Counted from the stretch's first letter, positions 1 through 10,700 are shown. The stretch: 64,000 nucleotides of DNA from Prostheceraeus crozeri (GCA_907163375.1 CAJQUW010006804.1:558001-622000), one strand, 5' to 3'. The notes: a model not told the origin generated them from the sequence alone. Numbers and translations are program-made.

Positions 1-243
1 GTAGCCTGTCCTAGACCAGGCGAAACCGGTCGGGAATAATTGCTGACTTTTCTTTCGGGTCAAAACTGTATTATTTATTTTTATTCATTTTGATTTCAAT
101 CGCTTTTTTGATGTACAAAAATATACAGTATATATATAAGAAAATATAAATCAGCCAGATTATGAAATAATATTTATGCCGATCGATTTCACAGTTTGAC
201 TGCTCATCAAGGCATTAAATAAAAAGTGAGAAGCGGATACATG
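1..243. other. AT-rich flank, nothing recognised
   Basis: I see no gene, terminal repeat or tRNA-like box here. It lies just downstream, on the minus strand, of the Penelope-like endonuclease stop codon, so it may hold the 3' untranslated part of that element, but no boundary is visible. Confidence 0.3.
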
Positions 244-711
244 CTATACAATATAGTAGGCATTCAAAATAGGAAGAAATTTCTTAATAAGCATAGCTTC
301 CTTCCTTTCCCTTTCTATCTTGGAAGCATTAGGAGATAGCTGATAGAAAGGGGTGGCATAGAAGTCTTTGCCACACGTGGCTATTTGCTTGCTTACTTTG
401 AGAAAAGAGTATTGAGCATTATAAACCTGCTGTCGGTGGACGGTAATTCGCTTTCTAAAAGTGTCCCCGGTTTGGCCAATATCATATTCACGACAATTCC
501 GACATTGCAATTTGTAAATGACATTAGACGATGTACAGGTAAGGTTCTGATTTATCTCAAAATGTTTGGTGCTGAAAGGGGTTTGGAATGTAATGCTTTT
601 ACCAGTTACTAAGGTGTCGCAAGCTTTACAGCGCCAGACCCCGAAAATAGTCATTCTATATATATATATATATATTCCGGCGTGAGAGCCCTTTGACTCC
701 TGAGTCACTAC

Positions 712-762
<51 letters not shown>

Positions 763-783
763 TATGTAGGTTGTAATTTGCAT
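244..783 (-). pseudogene. Penelope-like element GIY-YIG endonuclease remnant
   Basis: This is the C-terminal part of a Penelope-like retroelement protein, which nicks DNA for target-primed integration. The N-terminal ~45 residues are only translated (TA)n microsatellite, so recognisable homology runs from about position 650 down to the TAG stop at 244-246. In order it shows CKAC (zinc-binding pair ahead of the nuclease), the NVIYKLQC strand, CRNC, IGQTGDTFRKR with the conserved Arg, a His-containing HRQQV helix, and an acidic ERERKEA helix ending in FLPILN. In Penelope-like proteins the second tyrosine of GIY-YIG usually sits directly before V/I-G-Q-T; here that position is Asp (EYDIGQT), so the nuclease may be inactive. 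No reverse transcriptase domain is found upstream, so the copy is 5' truncated. Family assignment is from motif recognition, not a search. Confidence 0.8.
656..766. repeat. (TA)n microsatellite in two blocks
   Basis: Two nearly pure TA runs (about 656-675 and 713-755, then an imperfect tail) flank a 37-bp unique segment. They interrupt the 5' side of the Penelope-like fragment, which suggests slippage-prone expansion at the truncation point. Confidence 0.95.
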
Positions 784-2283
784 GCATCTTTATCTGCTTT
801 CTTTCTTAACTGCGCTCCATGATCCGTAATTGTTTTAAAGCATATATTTTATGGTTTCGACAAAATGCTTTTGATTCTATCACCTTGTCTTAGTGTAAGT
901 AATGTTTTTCAAATCGACAATTATGATGCTACGAAATTTCATCTATAGTAATGATATATTATTTATTATTATATCATTTATTACTAATATATTTAGGATT
1001 TTATTATGATTATTGTGATATTTTGAAATTACTTTATTCCTATTTTTGACCACCGCTTAATATAGTGATAGATATCTGTGAATTTTGCAGTAATTACATC
1101 GAAATTTTGTATATACTCTTTGAACTATAAGGACTGATTTGGTTCATTTGCACGTGTCTTCCAAAACATCATGCAGTTAAACATTGCATATCTATATTGA
1201 GGCATCTATCACACAAAAAGGGAGTGAGAAAAAATATCATAAAATAAAAAGCCTATTCAAATGTGTACAATAGCTAAGTTGACGTCAATTAGCAGTTGCA
1301 GCCAAGAACATCTGCTTTATTAGAAGCCCCATACTGTCATTGTCACCAAGCAACCCTGAGGACGGTTACAGAAATACATTTGGTGATAGAGTTTGCTCAC
1401 TTTCCTTGGGACATTCGTCACTTGAAAATTGATCTGCCCCCTCGCGCAGAACCGTGACATGAGAACGTGGATCCACGGACCGGCGCTTTTTTCACCGTAA
1501 GAAATGCGGTACAACGTCTCAAAAACAAAGCAACGATCTAAAGCGCTCTTGTCTTTCAGATCGAATAAAATAGTATAAGTGTCTATTATATAAGAAAATT
1601 ATATATTATTATAAAAAAATGTCTATTAAATTTGGTATTTTTTCATTTTGATAGCTATTGGTGACAAAACGAGTTTTACACTGGCTGAATTTTATTGCAG
1701 TACTAATTCCTGTCTCAGATCCGCCTGATTTCATAACTAGCTTATGTCAATGAAAATGAAATAAATATTCGCTAACATTACTTCATTTGAATATAAAGAG
1801 ATAAATTTTCTTCAAATAGATCAATTCAGATTTCACACTGAATGGCTTCTGTTGACATAAATACTGTTTTCCTTGCCTGCCTTTGTGCGACAGATATGTG
1901 TGAGGCATGAGCAAATTACGATTACTTTCTGAAAAAGCGACATTTATTTCAATGGATCAATACAAGCTCGCTGACAGCATTTTCAGAAGAACTCTCACTC
2001 TATGTAATCTTCGACACCTTTAGCGGATTCACCATAATGTTTGCGGCAAATTCATTGCAAGTGTTCTTATAAAAACTGAATTCACATGCGTTGAAAAAGT
2101 TGGTAAATAGAGCCCCGTCCAAGCTGTTTCTTGAAAGAGTAATCGGCACTCACCAACGATTAGGTCTGTCGCAGCTACGCATGTTCATGAAACTAAATAA
2201 TTGTCAATAGTTGTGTTTTAGATACAAGTCGTTGACATGCATTAAAATCCCGACTCATAATTGTGCTGCAACATGAAATGAAG
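784..2283. other. AT-rich stretch without a recognisable gene
   Basis: No domain or terminal repeat is recognised. The only point of note is a less AT-rich patch with a 64-codon minus-strand frame at 1320-1514; its peptide matches no family I know, and I do not call it a gene. Confidence 0.3.
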
Positions 2284-2442
2284 TACAGTCCGTTTCATAA
2301 AAAGTGGATCATCCTAAAATTTGACTAAATAGAACATAAGTATGATACAGAAAGCATTTTTCATGTTATTTCATGTCCCTAACATATTTAAATGTCCTTA
2401 TATAATCTGATAAGCTATGATACAGTAACGGTTCTTAAGAAG

Positions 2443-2679
2443 CTAATATTTTGTGGCCCTACCCTTATTGTCAATGACATTACCAATTCGTCTAGGCATT
2501 GATTCGATATCGTTGATTTTTGACTGATCTAACTTTCTCCACTCTCTTTTTAACAGTGACGTAAGTTGTGATACGCCATCTGTAGGTAGCAGTGAACGAC
2601 GAACGTTACGTTTTAAAATACTCCATACATTTTCTATGGGATTCAGATCAGGAGAACGAGCTGGCCAAGATAATGTCCA
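2443..2679 (-). pseudogene. Tc1-like transposase, C-terminal catalytic fragment
   Basis: Read on the minus strand, the fragment begins around WTLSWPARSPDLNPIENVW, the hallmark around the third catalytic residue (the Glu of PIEN) of Tc1 DDE transposases. It continues with WSILKR, and ends with SMPRRIGNVIDNKGRATKY before a TAG stop at 2443-2445. The conserved end (SMPRR...I..KG..TKY) is typical of the family. The first two catalytic Asp residues are not found upstream, consistent with an internal deletion. Confidence 0.85.
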
Positions 2680-2786
2680 TCACTATCCTTCATCAGACCA
2701 TTGATGTGACAATGACTCATTGCCATCTGAGACGTCTTTTTGTATGCTGATCTGATTCCTCTTACAGCTCTTGAAATTCGACTCTT

Positions 2787-2930
2787 CTACAATAGTGGTT
2801 TAACAAATCTCAACTCTACGTTTGTTTTACGTGGACGGCCAGAGCCCTCTTTACGACAGAGTCGAAAATCACCCAGTTCTGACAAGGCTGACACTTTATC
2901 TTTTGTGAATGCGATCTCGTTATTGTTCAT
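2787..2930 (-). pseudogene. Tc1-like transposase, N-terminal DNA-binding fragment
   Basis: From an ATG whose complement is at 2928-2930, the minus strand encodes about 47 codons ending at TAG (2787-2789). The peptide holds a helix-turn-helix-like ALSELGDF segment and then GSGRPRKT, the linker between the two DNA-binding subdomains of Tc1-like transposases. It belongs to the same decayed element as the C-terminal fragment at 2443-2679. Confidence 0.6.
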
Positions 2931-3285
2931 TTGTGCTTTGTAATTTCTAGCTGAAAGCAATCAGGAGTGCTGCCAACACCACCGTCAGGAAGCGAACATG
3001 AAGTCCAGTTAATCATGTAGCATTGATGAATAATGATGCTATACTGGCTTGACAAAGGAAACAAATGTAATTTTATAAGAGTAATCAAATTATCTACTAC
3101 TTTTTTCATCTATAACAGGAAAACAACTCAATATTCATGCTTGAAATTTCCAACAATGATATTAGTAAGCACAACTGACATATCTTCCAAATTTCAGAGA
3201 AATTCGTTCAAGTTTGGCGGAGTTAGACAAAGTTGAAGTTAAGGCGATGTTTAAGGGTGATCCATTTTTTATGAAACAATCTGTA

Positions 3286-4386
3286 GTTTAACATTTACCT
3301 CGAGTTTTTGGGGTAAGAACGAAACAGACCACTGGTAGAATATGGACTCCTTTAATATTGTTTTAGGAGTAAAATTGCACTCAAATGTTGTGCTTTTAAT
3401 TACAATTGTGATTGATTTCATTGCACTAAATTAATTTCATGATAAATATGAATGCACAATAAACACGCATTCGGATTATATTTAACAATGTGAATTAGCG
3501 TGTCACATTATTCTCAGACAAAATGAACACTTTTAATTTGCTTTCAATGAAGAAATGTCACTCACTTTTATTACAATTGCTATTCCTTTGCTTCGTATTC
3601 AGAGAAGTGGCAAATGCAAATATATTCCCGCGCATTATCAGAAATATACCGATGCAGGTGCTCATGCGATCTGGCAATAAGATCTGGAATCATACGATCT
3701 GGTCAAATGTGACAATCTGACAACAAATTGAGAAGCAGTTGGCCACATTGAATGCCACCATTGTGCCATCCAGGTTCGAAGTCAACATTGAAAAAGCGAG
3801 CTACTTTAGAGGTTGACAAAGCGAAGCAGAGTACAAATGATTAAAAATGATGAAAAATGATGTTTTCATGGACAAGCTATAACTGAAATGATCGCTATAG
3901 TATTCTGCTGTGTGGTGTTATGTGGAATAAGTGTCAGTCAATGTTAGCAGGCTTAAGACTTGTTTATACCAGTTTTGGGGCCAAGACTGATACGCCGCTA
4001 CGAAAAAGCTACATGATTTCTGTTATGAACTGTTTCATCCAATGGTAGCAATGAAATTACAGTTGATAACCTACGAATTCGTGAGTGTCTTCAGTCCTCT
4101 AATCAGGAATACTTCATTTAAAAACCAAAATCACTAGAATTTGTTTTCAATTGAGGAAAAATGCATGGATGATTTTCATCCTCGTACGGGAGCTACTTCT
4201 ACGATGGGACGTGTATGTGATTTACATCGTACGGGTCAGAGGACAGACGCATAAAACAGATCCATCTCAAGATCTAGTTAAATCACGCTTTGATGACATG
4301 TTTTACAATATGACTACCAGAAGCAGTGCATTTTTCTGTTTTTCCACTTTGATTCGCTTTCACTTGCGGTGATTCAATAATGGTGA
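3286..4386. other. Intergenic stretch, no supported gene
   Basis: A 65-codon frame at 3523-3720 (+) has a hydrophobic start resembling a signal peptide (MKKCHSLLLQLLFLCFVF), but nothing after it is recognised. It could be chance in AT-rich DNA. No terminal repeats seen. Confidence 0.25.
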
Positions 4387-4388
4387 TA

Positions 4389-4796
4389 GCCCGGCAGCCA
4401 TAGCCAGTTTCTGCAGGGAATGAGGTTAAATGAGGATTAAATTGCTCAAAATACTTGCGTTTGCCGACATCAGGAGGCTTGCCAAATCTGAATCCATTTA
4501 GTTCATAGACACGAGCACATGAACATCATAGGAAATTACCTGAGGCATGGCAAAAATTATGACTCTCGGCTTAGTATTTTTCACTTAAAAAGCAAAACAT
4601 GAAAAAATCATTTTTGCAAAATTCTGCAATCTGCGTCCCAAAGAATTGACTTTTCTTTAATCGTGTCTAACAAGAGAAAGAACCAAGTAGAACTCGGCAG
4701 ACGCGCAGATTTGTAGCACGCAAATGGTGTGCATCATTCCGTGAAATTCTCATATTCGGCCTCATTCTCTGCAAAAACTCGTTATGGCTGCCGGAC
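4389..4796. mobile_element. Fold-back MITE family, copy A (TA-flanked)
   Basis: Terminal inverted repeats are clear: the left end is G(T/C)CCGGCAGCCATA and the reverse complement of the right end is GTCCGGCAGCCATAACGAG, each bordered by TA (4387-4388, 4797-4798). Both ends continue into TTTCTGCAG-GGAATGAGG-type sequence. The interior shares blocks with copies at 7373-8059 and 48115-48640, notably the TTGCCAAATCTGAA block, the GGAAATTACCTGAGG block and the AACTCGGCAGACGCGCAG block. No coding capacity. TA flanks suggest mobilisation by a Tc1/mariner transposase. The left subterminal arm is shorter than the right, so this is a deletion derivative. Confidence 0.75.
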
Positions 4797-4798
4797 TA

Positions 4799-7110
4799 TG
4801 AGATGATATCAGCGGAATTAACATTATCACTTGCAATTAATAGCAAATTAGTGCTCCAGCCTGCAGTCTAATTGAAAATAACTGATGGAACAGGCTTCGC
4901 AATTTCATCATCTGTTGCATTTTTCTCAGATATTGTGAACTTCCAAATTTTAATTAAATCATGCTAGATCAGATAACAAACATGGAAAACTTGTCATTTT
5001 AATTTTTTATGAAACAGCATTCACTTGTCTCAATCTTTGTTCAAAGTCGTCTAGATAACAACAAACGAAAACTATTTTGCTTTTGCTGAGAAGTGAGAAA
5101 ATCACTCGGATTCATTCCTCGTTCCAGTATTACAACCTAGATACCATCACACTCCCTTCGCCTTAACTTTGAATAGAACCTCTTGTTGTTTAAATGAAAC
5201 TGTTGAGACGTGTCTACAATCCCCTCCCATCCTTTATACAATCCTGGTGTACATAAAAATGATCTGTTGACAATAAAATGAGGAAAGTTTCACATTTTTC
5301 TATCTGCTTGAGAGATAAAATCCTCCCAATTTCGCTCCCGAATTACGCCTTTGTGTAAGTTAATCTGTCCTTATCTAGCCAGCCATGCGTGGTTGCTGTT
5401 GGAAGACGATTTTCTTAAAAGCCTGATCCACATACGGGGAAAAGTCTCTCATCATTTTCCTGCTTGCCCCCTCCCCTCCCCCTCCAATTCACCTTCTCAA
5501 GGGGCCAACCGAAGCAACTAGAAGTGAGATGGAATGCTGAATTTCCCATCTTATTGTCGCGTCGCCAAGGATACATACAAAACTCCGCGTATTGTGTTCT
5601 AGAACAGCGAAACACGACAGACCCTTCCTTCGTTCGCCTCTGCGCTCGCAAAGTCATGCCGCCCGGCTAAGGCTCCCCATCATACGAGCAGGAGTACAAA
5701 CCCTTTCATGGCAATCTTGCGTCTAACAATAGACCCATTGCTTCTCGCTATGAATAATTCGTGAGGCAGCCATCTTTGAGGCCTAACCGAACGGTATACA
5801 AACAAAATTCTCCCAGTAAACCTTGCCCGTGATCAGGAAAAGGAGAGAGAAAGGAAATTATTCTCCTCAAAGTTGGAGTGAAGATCTTCGGGTCGCCAGT
5901 AGTGAGATTCGAACAAGCTGTGTTGGGAGAAAGTTTTCGTTGTGGATGCAGGTGTGTACGAACATAGCCCCTCAGTGTCACTGCAGACAATAGACGACTT
6001 CGGACGTTTCTCCGAAGTGGAGTCTGTATGTGAAATCCTCAAGACAAAAGGAGGTGGGGGACCAAGTTTTTCGCATCTGCGTAATTATCAGCAGCTGCAG
6101 TGCAGTACAAAATGCTTCTCTTTTTCACTCTGATGCTGCTGGTGATTGATGGTGTAGAGAATTTCAAACATTTTGCGTTGAAATTAAAGATGTTTTGCAT
6201 TTACACTTCAAATAATACCTTTCAATCGCCATTCATAGAGTAAGAATCAGAGCTTGATGTAACTGATGCTCAAAATGTGAGTATGTCCTGGACAACGATT
6301 TCCTGACGAGAGAATAAGCAGAATTTTTGCAGGATGAGATAACAAAGATGCACAATTAGCATATTAAGTGACATTTCGACAGGCATTCATTCAATACTAC
6401 TTTTAAAACACTACTGACATGTCGCCTAAGCTAGATGGTTGAGATGGCAGCTATTTATATCTGTTCCTGCTTTTCAACTGATGATGCAACTCAATATTCA
6501 ATCATTCCATATACATTGAAATAACAAAATTCAGCGAAATGAAGAGAAAAATCCACACTCGCAAATTTGAGTCATTGGTATGTACCTTTTTGTACATTCA
6601 ACGAATCTTAAAATCCTTGCATCATGGAAAGGCTGATTGGTAGTTCACATTGTCTGTCAATTTTTATTAGAAATTCAGTCGTCTTCACATTGACATCTTG
6701 CATCAAAGAAAATATTCAATTTTCTTTCGTAAGGTCTACTGACCACAACTGACCACTAAAGAAAGCAAAATATATGTTAAAATAATTTATGGAACATAAT
6801 GTTTCATTTGGTGTATCGCTTATTAAAAGTGAACCAGGCCTTCAACACGAAAATTACATTTGAAAATGGGAAATTTTTTAATAATATCTGTTTTGTCCAA
6901 AAGCTAGCACTGCTCCGAATCAACACTTATAATGTGCTAAATTACTTTAGGCTTCTTTTATTAATGTATACATCTCACTACTGCTTTAGGGCCAAACTCA
7001 ATTCCCCTGCACTGACTGACTGCTATCGGTAGCCCAACTTCAATTTAATCGGAAAAATGCAGATTTTCATCTTCTTGTATTTTGCAGTGTCCTAAGCGAA
7101 GGATGAAATA
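4799..7110. other. Intergenic; less AT-rich island at about 5420-6060
   Basis: Most of this stretch is AT-rich and empty. Between about 5420 and 6060 the base composition is more balanced and several overlapping 60-80-codon frames occur on both strands; none matches a family I know. The island may be a decayed transposon. Position 5997-6018 holds a short perfect hairpin described separately. Confidence 0.35.
5997..6018. repeat. Short perfect hairpin
   Basis: ACTTCGGA, a six-base loop CGTTTC, then TCCGAAGT: an 8-bp perfect stem. On the minus strand the loop reads GAAACG, recalling the GAAAC of hammerhead ribozymes, but the CUGANGA half is absent, so no ribozyme is called. Confidence 0.7.
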
Positions 7111-7119
7111 TCAGGGTAG

Positions 7120-7215
7120 GACAGCCTTCATACAGTGGCAACTTTATGATAGCGGTGATACCTGCGTAGGCGGACAGATTCGAACCGTGGACACTCTATA
7201 CTTCCGTACCGAAGC
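7120..7215 (-). repeat. Possible tRNA-derived SINE remnant
   Basis: The minus strand contains GGTTCGAATCTGTCCGC, which resembles a pol III B box with its T-arm (GGTTCGANTCC). No convincing A box lies at the expected distance, so this could be a degenerate SINE head or chance. Confidence 0.3.
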
Positions 7216-7270
7216 GTCGAATTGAATAATGAATGGAAACAATGTTGAAATTAACGTGTTGTGAACACAC

Positions 7271-7372
7271 CGGCAGTGTAGCCTTGTGGTAGAGCGCTCG
7301 CTTTGCGTTCGGGAGACCTGGGTTCAAACCTTGGTCGGGTCAAACCAGATACCTTTAAAATAAACACATTTA
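7271..7372 (+). repeat. tRNA-derived SINE, 5' half (interrupted by MITE copy B)
   Basis: An A-box-like TAGCCTTGTGGTAGAGC (7279-7295) and B-box-like GGGTTCAAACC (7320-7330) are spaced as in a tRNA. The head folds imperfectly as a tRNA-Ala-like molecule with a TGC triplet in the anticodon position, and its acceptor stem is mismatched, so it is a SINE head and not a tRNA gene. It continues as GGTCGGGTCAAACCAGATACC, similar to SINE tails I know from marine invertebrates that carry a GGGTCATACC-AAAGACTTTAAAA block. The sequence stops at a TA where the MITE begins and seems to resume at 8060. Confidence 0.7.
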
Positions 7373-8059
7373 GTCCGGAAACCAGAACGATTTTCTGCAG
7401 GAAACGAGGCCAAAAATGTGACTTTCACAGAATGAAGTACACCTTATTCCTAATACGAATCTGTGTGTGTGTGCGCTTGCCGAGTTCTAGTTAGTTCCTC
7501 TTGTTGTCAGACAGGATCGAAGAAAAGCATGATAATCCAATGCGACGGAGATAACAATTTTTGACTAAAATTAAATTTTTTATGTTTTCTCTCATCAACT
7601 GAAAAATGGTAAGTCTAGAGCCATCACTTTTGACATAGAATGCCTTCAGGTCATTTCTTATCATGTTCCTGTGTGTGAAGCTACACGCACACGTTCAGAT
7701 TTGGCAAGCCTCCTAATGTCGGTAAACACCAACATGTTGGCTCACTTCATCCACATTGAACCGCATTCTCGCATGCATCGCCGATCAGAGGCATGCTAAT
7801 ATCACACACACGTTAGGAAATGAACTGAAGACATACCAATCCAAAAATTATGGCTCTAGACTTAGCAATTCATTTTTGGACCTTTCCATAGGTCCATAGG
7901 ATCTTACAGGTGTTTTTCCTTGTTCCTGTCTCACAACAAGAGGAACTAACTAGAACTCGGCACACGCGCAGATTCGTTGTAGGAAGAGGGTGTATATAAT
8001 TCTGTGAAAGTCTCATTTTCGGCCTCGTTCTTTGCAAAAGCTCTCTCTGGCTACCGGAC
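7373..8059. mobile_element. Fold-back MITE family, copy B (most complete)
   Basis: Both ends are intact: left GTCCGGAAACCAGA, right (reverse complement) GTCCGGTAGCCAGA, bordered by TA at 7371-7372 and 8060-8061. The outer arms (about 7373-7530 and 7915-8059) are inverted copies sharing the AACGAGGCC block, the CTTTCACAGAAT block, the CCGAGTTCTAGTTAGTTCC block and TTGTTGT-AGACAGGA. A second inverted pair lies inside: about 7603-7670 against 7810-7880, both with CTAGAGCCAT and a CTTCAGGTCATTTC-like block. The 687-bp element is therefore a hairpin within a hairpin, with no coding sequence. TA flanks fit a Tc1/mariner-type mover. Confidence 0.8.
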
Positions 8060-8125
8060 TAATGCACTTTGCATTCTTGCCTAACACTCAGTGAGATAAA
8101 TAAAACTTGGCCACATGGAAGAAAG
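8060..8125 (+). repeat. tRNA-derived SINE, probable 3' half
   Basis: Directly after MITE copy B, the sequence TTGCCTAACACTCAGTGAGA followed by TAAATAAAACTTGG resembles the 3' body of the SINE whose head ends at 7372. The join at TA implies that the MITE landed inside this SINE. The match is to a family consensus I remember only roughly. Confidence 0.45.
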
Positions 8126-9335
8126 GCGCTAGCCTAATGTGCTTCCGATTGTAAACAAGGGTTATATGTCTTTTTTATGCTAACAATATGATCGCCAAAG
8201 ATGAGACATACTATCCATCACTACTAAGTCGAAGTCCGGAGCACAACATTCCAAAACCTTCTGATCATGTATTTGGGCATTGAGAAAGTGAAATGGTGTT
8301 TATTTCTTAAACTTAGAACTCGTCTTTATTCCATGTATCTTTGAACTCGTGCATCGTAATACTCAAGTGAAGCCCCTCATCCCTTTTCTCTACTATATCT
8401 TCGTCACGTTTCACAGCATTGGTTGGAGACAATTTTTGTGATTTCTCATCTACCGACTGTCCTCATCTCGTCTGCTCTCGACGTAATTATTTTTTCTGCT
8501 TATTAATCGAGAGGGTGACTGGCATCTAACCCGAATCGTCTATTAACTTTTTCTTATCACCACGGGACAAATTTTGATGACGGCGAAGACGAATGGACGA
8601 AGGAGATGAGAATGGGCGAGCGAAGGTTGGAGAAATTTGTTTTGAGAGAAAATGGGAGAGTAATGAAGCGTGCATTGCGTGGTCATAGGTGAGTCGACAG
8701 ACAAAATATAGACACGCGACTGATAATTGGGAGTGGACGATGGACAAGGCACAATGTGTGTGGATCAAATTCAGATAAAAAGTAGTGGTGAAGGCCACGA
8801 ATGTACATGCGAACTTGGCAGAAGAGCTAGGATCTCACTGATCGTCGCTACCAAAGTAATGAAAGTTAGTTGAGAACGGGATTCTTGCATCATCTACGCG
8901 ACAGCTGTGTGAAGCGATGGAAACTAAAGCTTGAACTTGTCACTGCTTTCATTCTGAGGATCAATTTATGTCGTCTTCCAAGCAAAGGAGTACTGATAAA
9001 ATGATTTACACTTAACTGCTAAAAAACGTATTTGCATCCGAGCTTTCGCGAGCCGGCTTGCATTCTCAAAGATTGACAGGAGTGAGAGCACGTTCAGTTC
9101 TGCGACTGGTTATTCCATGTCCAGAGCAATGAATATGAGAGAACACCTTATATGGTAATTTTGGTTGATATGGACACCAATCACAATCCATTCAGAACAT
9201 AGATATACCACACGCTTAAGACATCAATGGACCGTGATGATATTTGCTGGGTCAAGAGGCACTTCATCCTATGATAAAGTAACTGAGCTGTAAGTGAGCA
9301 AAGGTCATCTTTCAGTGTGAGCTAGATGCAGGAAT
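8126..9335. other. Intergenic; no supported gene
   Basis: A 90-codon minus frame at 8526-8798 overlaps a charged plus-strand frame (about 8519-8690, including MRMGERRLEKFVLRENGR) that runs into GTGAGT, a good splice-donor match, at 8690. No usable acceptor is seen upstream in frame, so I do not call an exon. Confidence 0.25.
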
Positions 9336-9339
9336 TAGC

Positions 9340-9540
9340 AAAAATTTATTGCACTTCAATTGCTCTTTTCAATAAATTAATTGAAATTGCAATAACTGAG
9401 CAATAAATTAATTGAAATTGCATCTACCAAGCAATCCGTTAATTGGAATTGGAAATTGAATAGCGGAAATTAATTAGAATTGGAGTTACTGAGCGATCAA
9501 TAAATCGACACCAATCCTTTTTTCATGATCCCTGCTGAAT
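9340..9540 (+). repeat. AATTAATTG-rich repeat, SINE-tail-like
   Basis: The words ACTGAGCAAT(A/C)AATTAATTG and AATTGAAATTGCA recur several times. The same ACTGAGCAATTAATTAATTG text ends the two SINE copies at 9935-10435 and 10440-10700, so this is probably an amplified or truncated tail of that family. Confidence 0.55.
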
Positions 9541-9934
9541 TCTAATTGCAAGTTAGCGATGTCTTACATTTCCGATGAATAGCAGGTTGGAGAATCCTAA
9601 ATAATAGCTGAAGCAGAGAACGCACACTTCGCAGATGTGTGCCTTGATGGCCTTGATATCTGTTGAATAGCGAATGACCTCTTAGATAATAAAGTCATGC
9701 GTGCGCGAACTGTCAAAGGCAGAACATACTGGCACCCGTGCGAGTAGTGGACTATTGAGAAATGAAGAAATGCCCGACACTGGAATTCACAGTGCGAGCT
9801 TCTTTATAATCGAGTGCTACGAGTCAGATAAGTCTTTCGCCCGATATTAGAGAGAGACAAAAATTGTCCACTAATTATTTGTATGATGTAAACGTAATCT
9901 AGGCGAAATTCGAGACAATCACACTATACAGAAA

Positions 9935-10435
9935 TTTCTTCATGAGCAGGCAGCTTATTGTAATATGGAGTTATTTAATCAATTCATTGATGGCTGAAAT
10001 ATTATGCAGGAGTCTAGTTAGCCTGTGTCGTAGGTTCCAATTAGTGCTGTTTTCGCAACTAGATTTCATTTTCGAAGTCGAAATCGAAATCATAAAAATT
10101 ATAAAAACGTTTTCGAAATCGAAATCGAAATCATAAAAATTATAAAAACGTTTTCGAAATCGAAATAATAAAAATTAAAGAATGAGTTTTCGAAATCGAA
10201 ATTTTGATGAAATTTCGATTTCGAAAATTAAATTGGTGCATTTCGAAAACGTTTTCGAAATCGAAATCGAATTTCGAAAACAGCACTAGTTCCAATCCGG
10301 CCAGCCGCACATCTCTTGCATAGTAATTTGATTCATCGCTTATTTCATAACTCTATTGTTAAATGCCATCAATGAATAAACATTTGAATTACTGAGCAAT
10401 TAATTAATTGACATCAAATAATTGCTATGACAACT
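9935..10435 (+). repeat. tRNA-derived SINE copy 1, split by hAT MITE
   Basis: Removing 10042-10288 and one 8-bp duplication restores a B-box-like GGTTCCAATCC followed by a body shared with copy 2: CTCTATTGTTAAAT-(G/A)(C/T)CATCAAT, then ACTGAGCAAT-AATTAATTGACATCAAATAATTG. The A box is degraded. The shared body and tail with the neighbour at 10440-10700 identify the family; the interruption shows that the SINE predates the MITE. Confidence 0.65.
10042..10288. mobile_element. Palindromic hAT MITE with perfect 8-bp target duplication
   Basis: The element begins TAGTGCTGTTTTCG and ends CGAAAACAGCACTA, a perfect 14-bp inverted repeat. GTTCCAAT occurs immediately before (10034-10041) and after (10289-10296), the 8-bp duplication expected of hAT transposases. 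The 247-bp interior is built from TTTCGAAATCGAAAT words, with a unit of about 41 bp (starting CATAAAAATTATAAAAACG) repeated from 10091 and 10132 and a shortened third unit. No coding capacity. The perfect duplication makes this one of the youngest insertions in the window. Confidence 0.92.
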
Positions 10436-10439
10436 GATG

Positions 10440-10700
10440 TGTGGTGGTGAGGGTTTGATCCTGCCAATCGGCACTGTCGCATGTGATCGGTTGCAGCTGA
10501 GTTGATAGAGCAGAGGTATAGTTAACTTGGGTCGTAGGTTCGAATCCTGACAGCCTCAACTGTCTGCATGGTAATTTGAGCCACTGTTTACTTCATTTCT
10601 CTCTATTGTTAAATATCATCAATTGATTGATACTGAATGTCATCTGATTGTTTGAATACTGAGCAATCAATTAATTGACATCAAATAATTGAAATTCAAT
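10440..10700 (+). repeat. tRNA-derived SINE copy 2
   Basis: A-box-like CAGCTGAGTTGATAGAGC (10494-10511) and B-box GGTTCGAATCC (10537-10547) are spaced as in a tRNA-related pol III promoter. The body CTCTATTGTTAAATATCATC and the tail ACTGAGCAATCAATTAATTG with GACATCAAATAATTG match copy 1. Not a tRNA gene: the acceptor stem does not pair. Confidence 0.7.

Larger units (their letters stand above)
2286..3283 (-). mobile_element. Internally deleted Tc1-like DNA transposon
   Basis: Both ends are present. The left end reads CAGTCCGTTTCATAAAAAGT and the reverse complement of the right end reads CAGATTGTTTCATAAAAAAT, continuing as a matching GGATCA(T/C)CC. TA dinucleotides at 2284-2285 and 3284-3285 fit the TA target duplication of Tc1/mariner elements. 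Inside, on the minus strand, are a piece of the N-terminal DNA-binding domain and the transposase C-terminus, while the middle of the catalytic domain is missing. Total length is 998 bp, against roughly 1.3-1.7 kb for intact Tc1-like elements. It is a dead copy that could still be mobilised in trans if a matching transposase exists. Confidence 0.85.

Noticed and set aside
5980..6025. Hammerhead ribozyme on the minus strand
   Set aside because: GAAACGTC is present within a hairpin, but the CUGANGA box is absent.
7271..7345. Functional tRNA-Ala (TGC) gene
   Set aside because: A and B boxes are present, but the acceptor stem pairs poorly and the anticodon stem has mismatches; the continuing body marks it as a SINE head.
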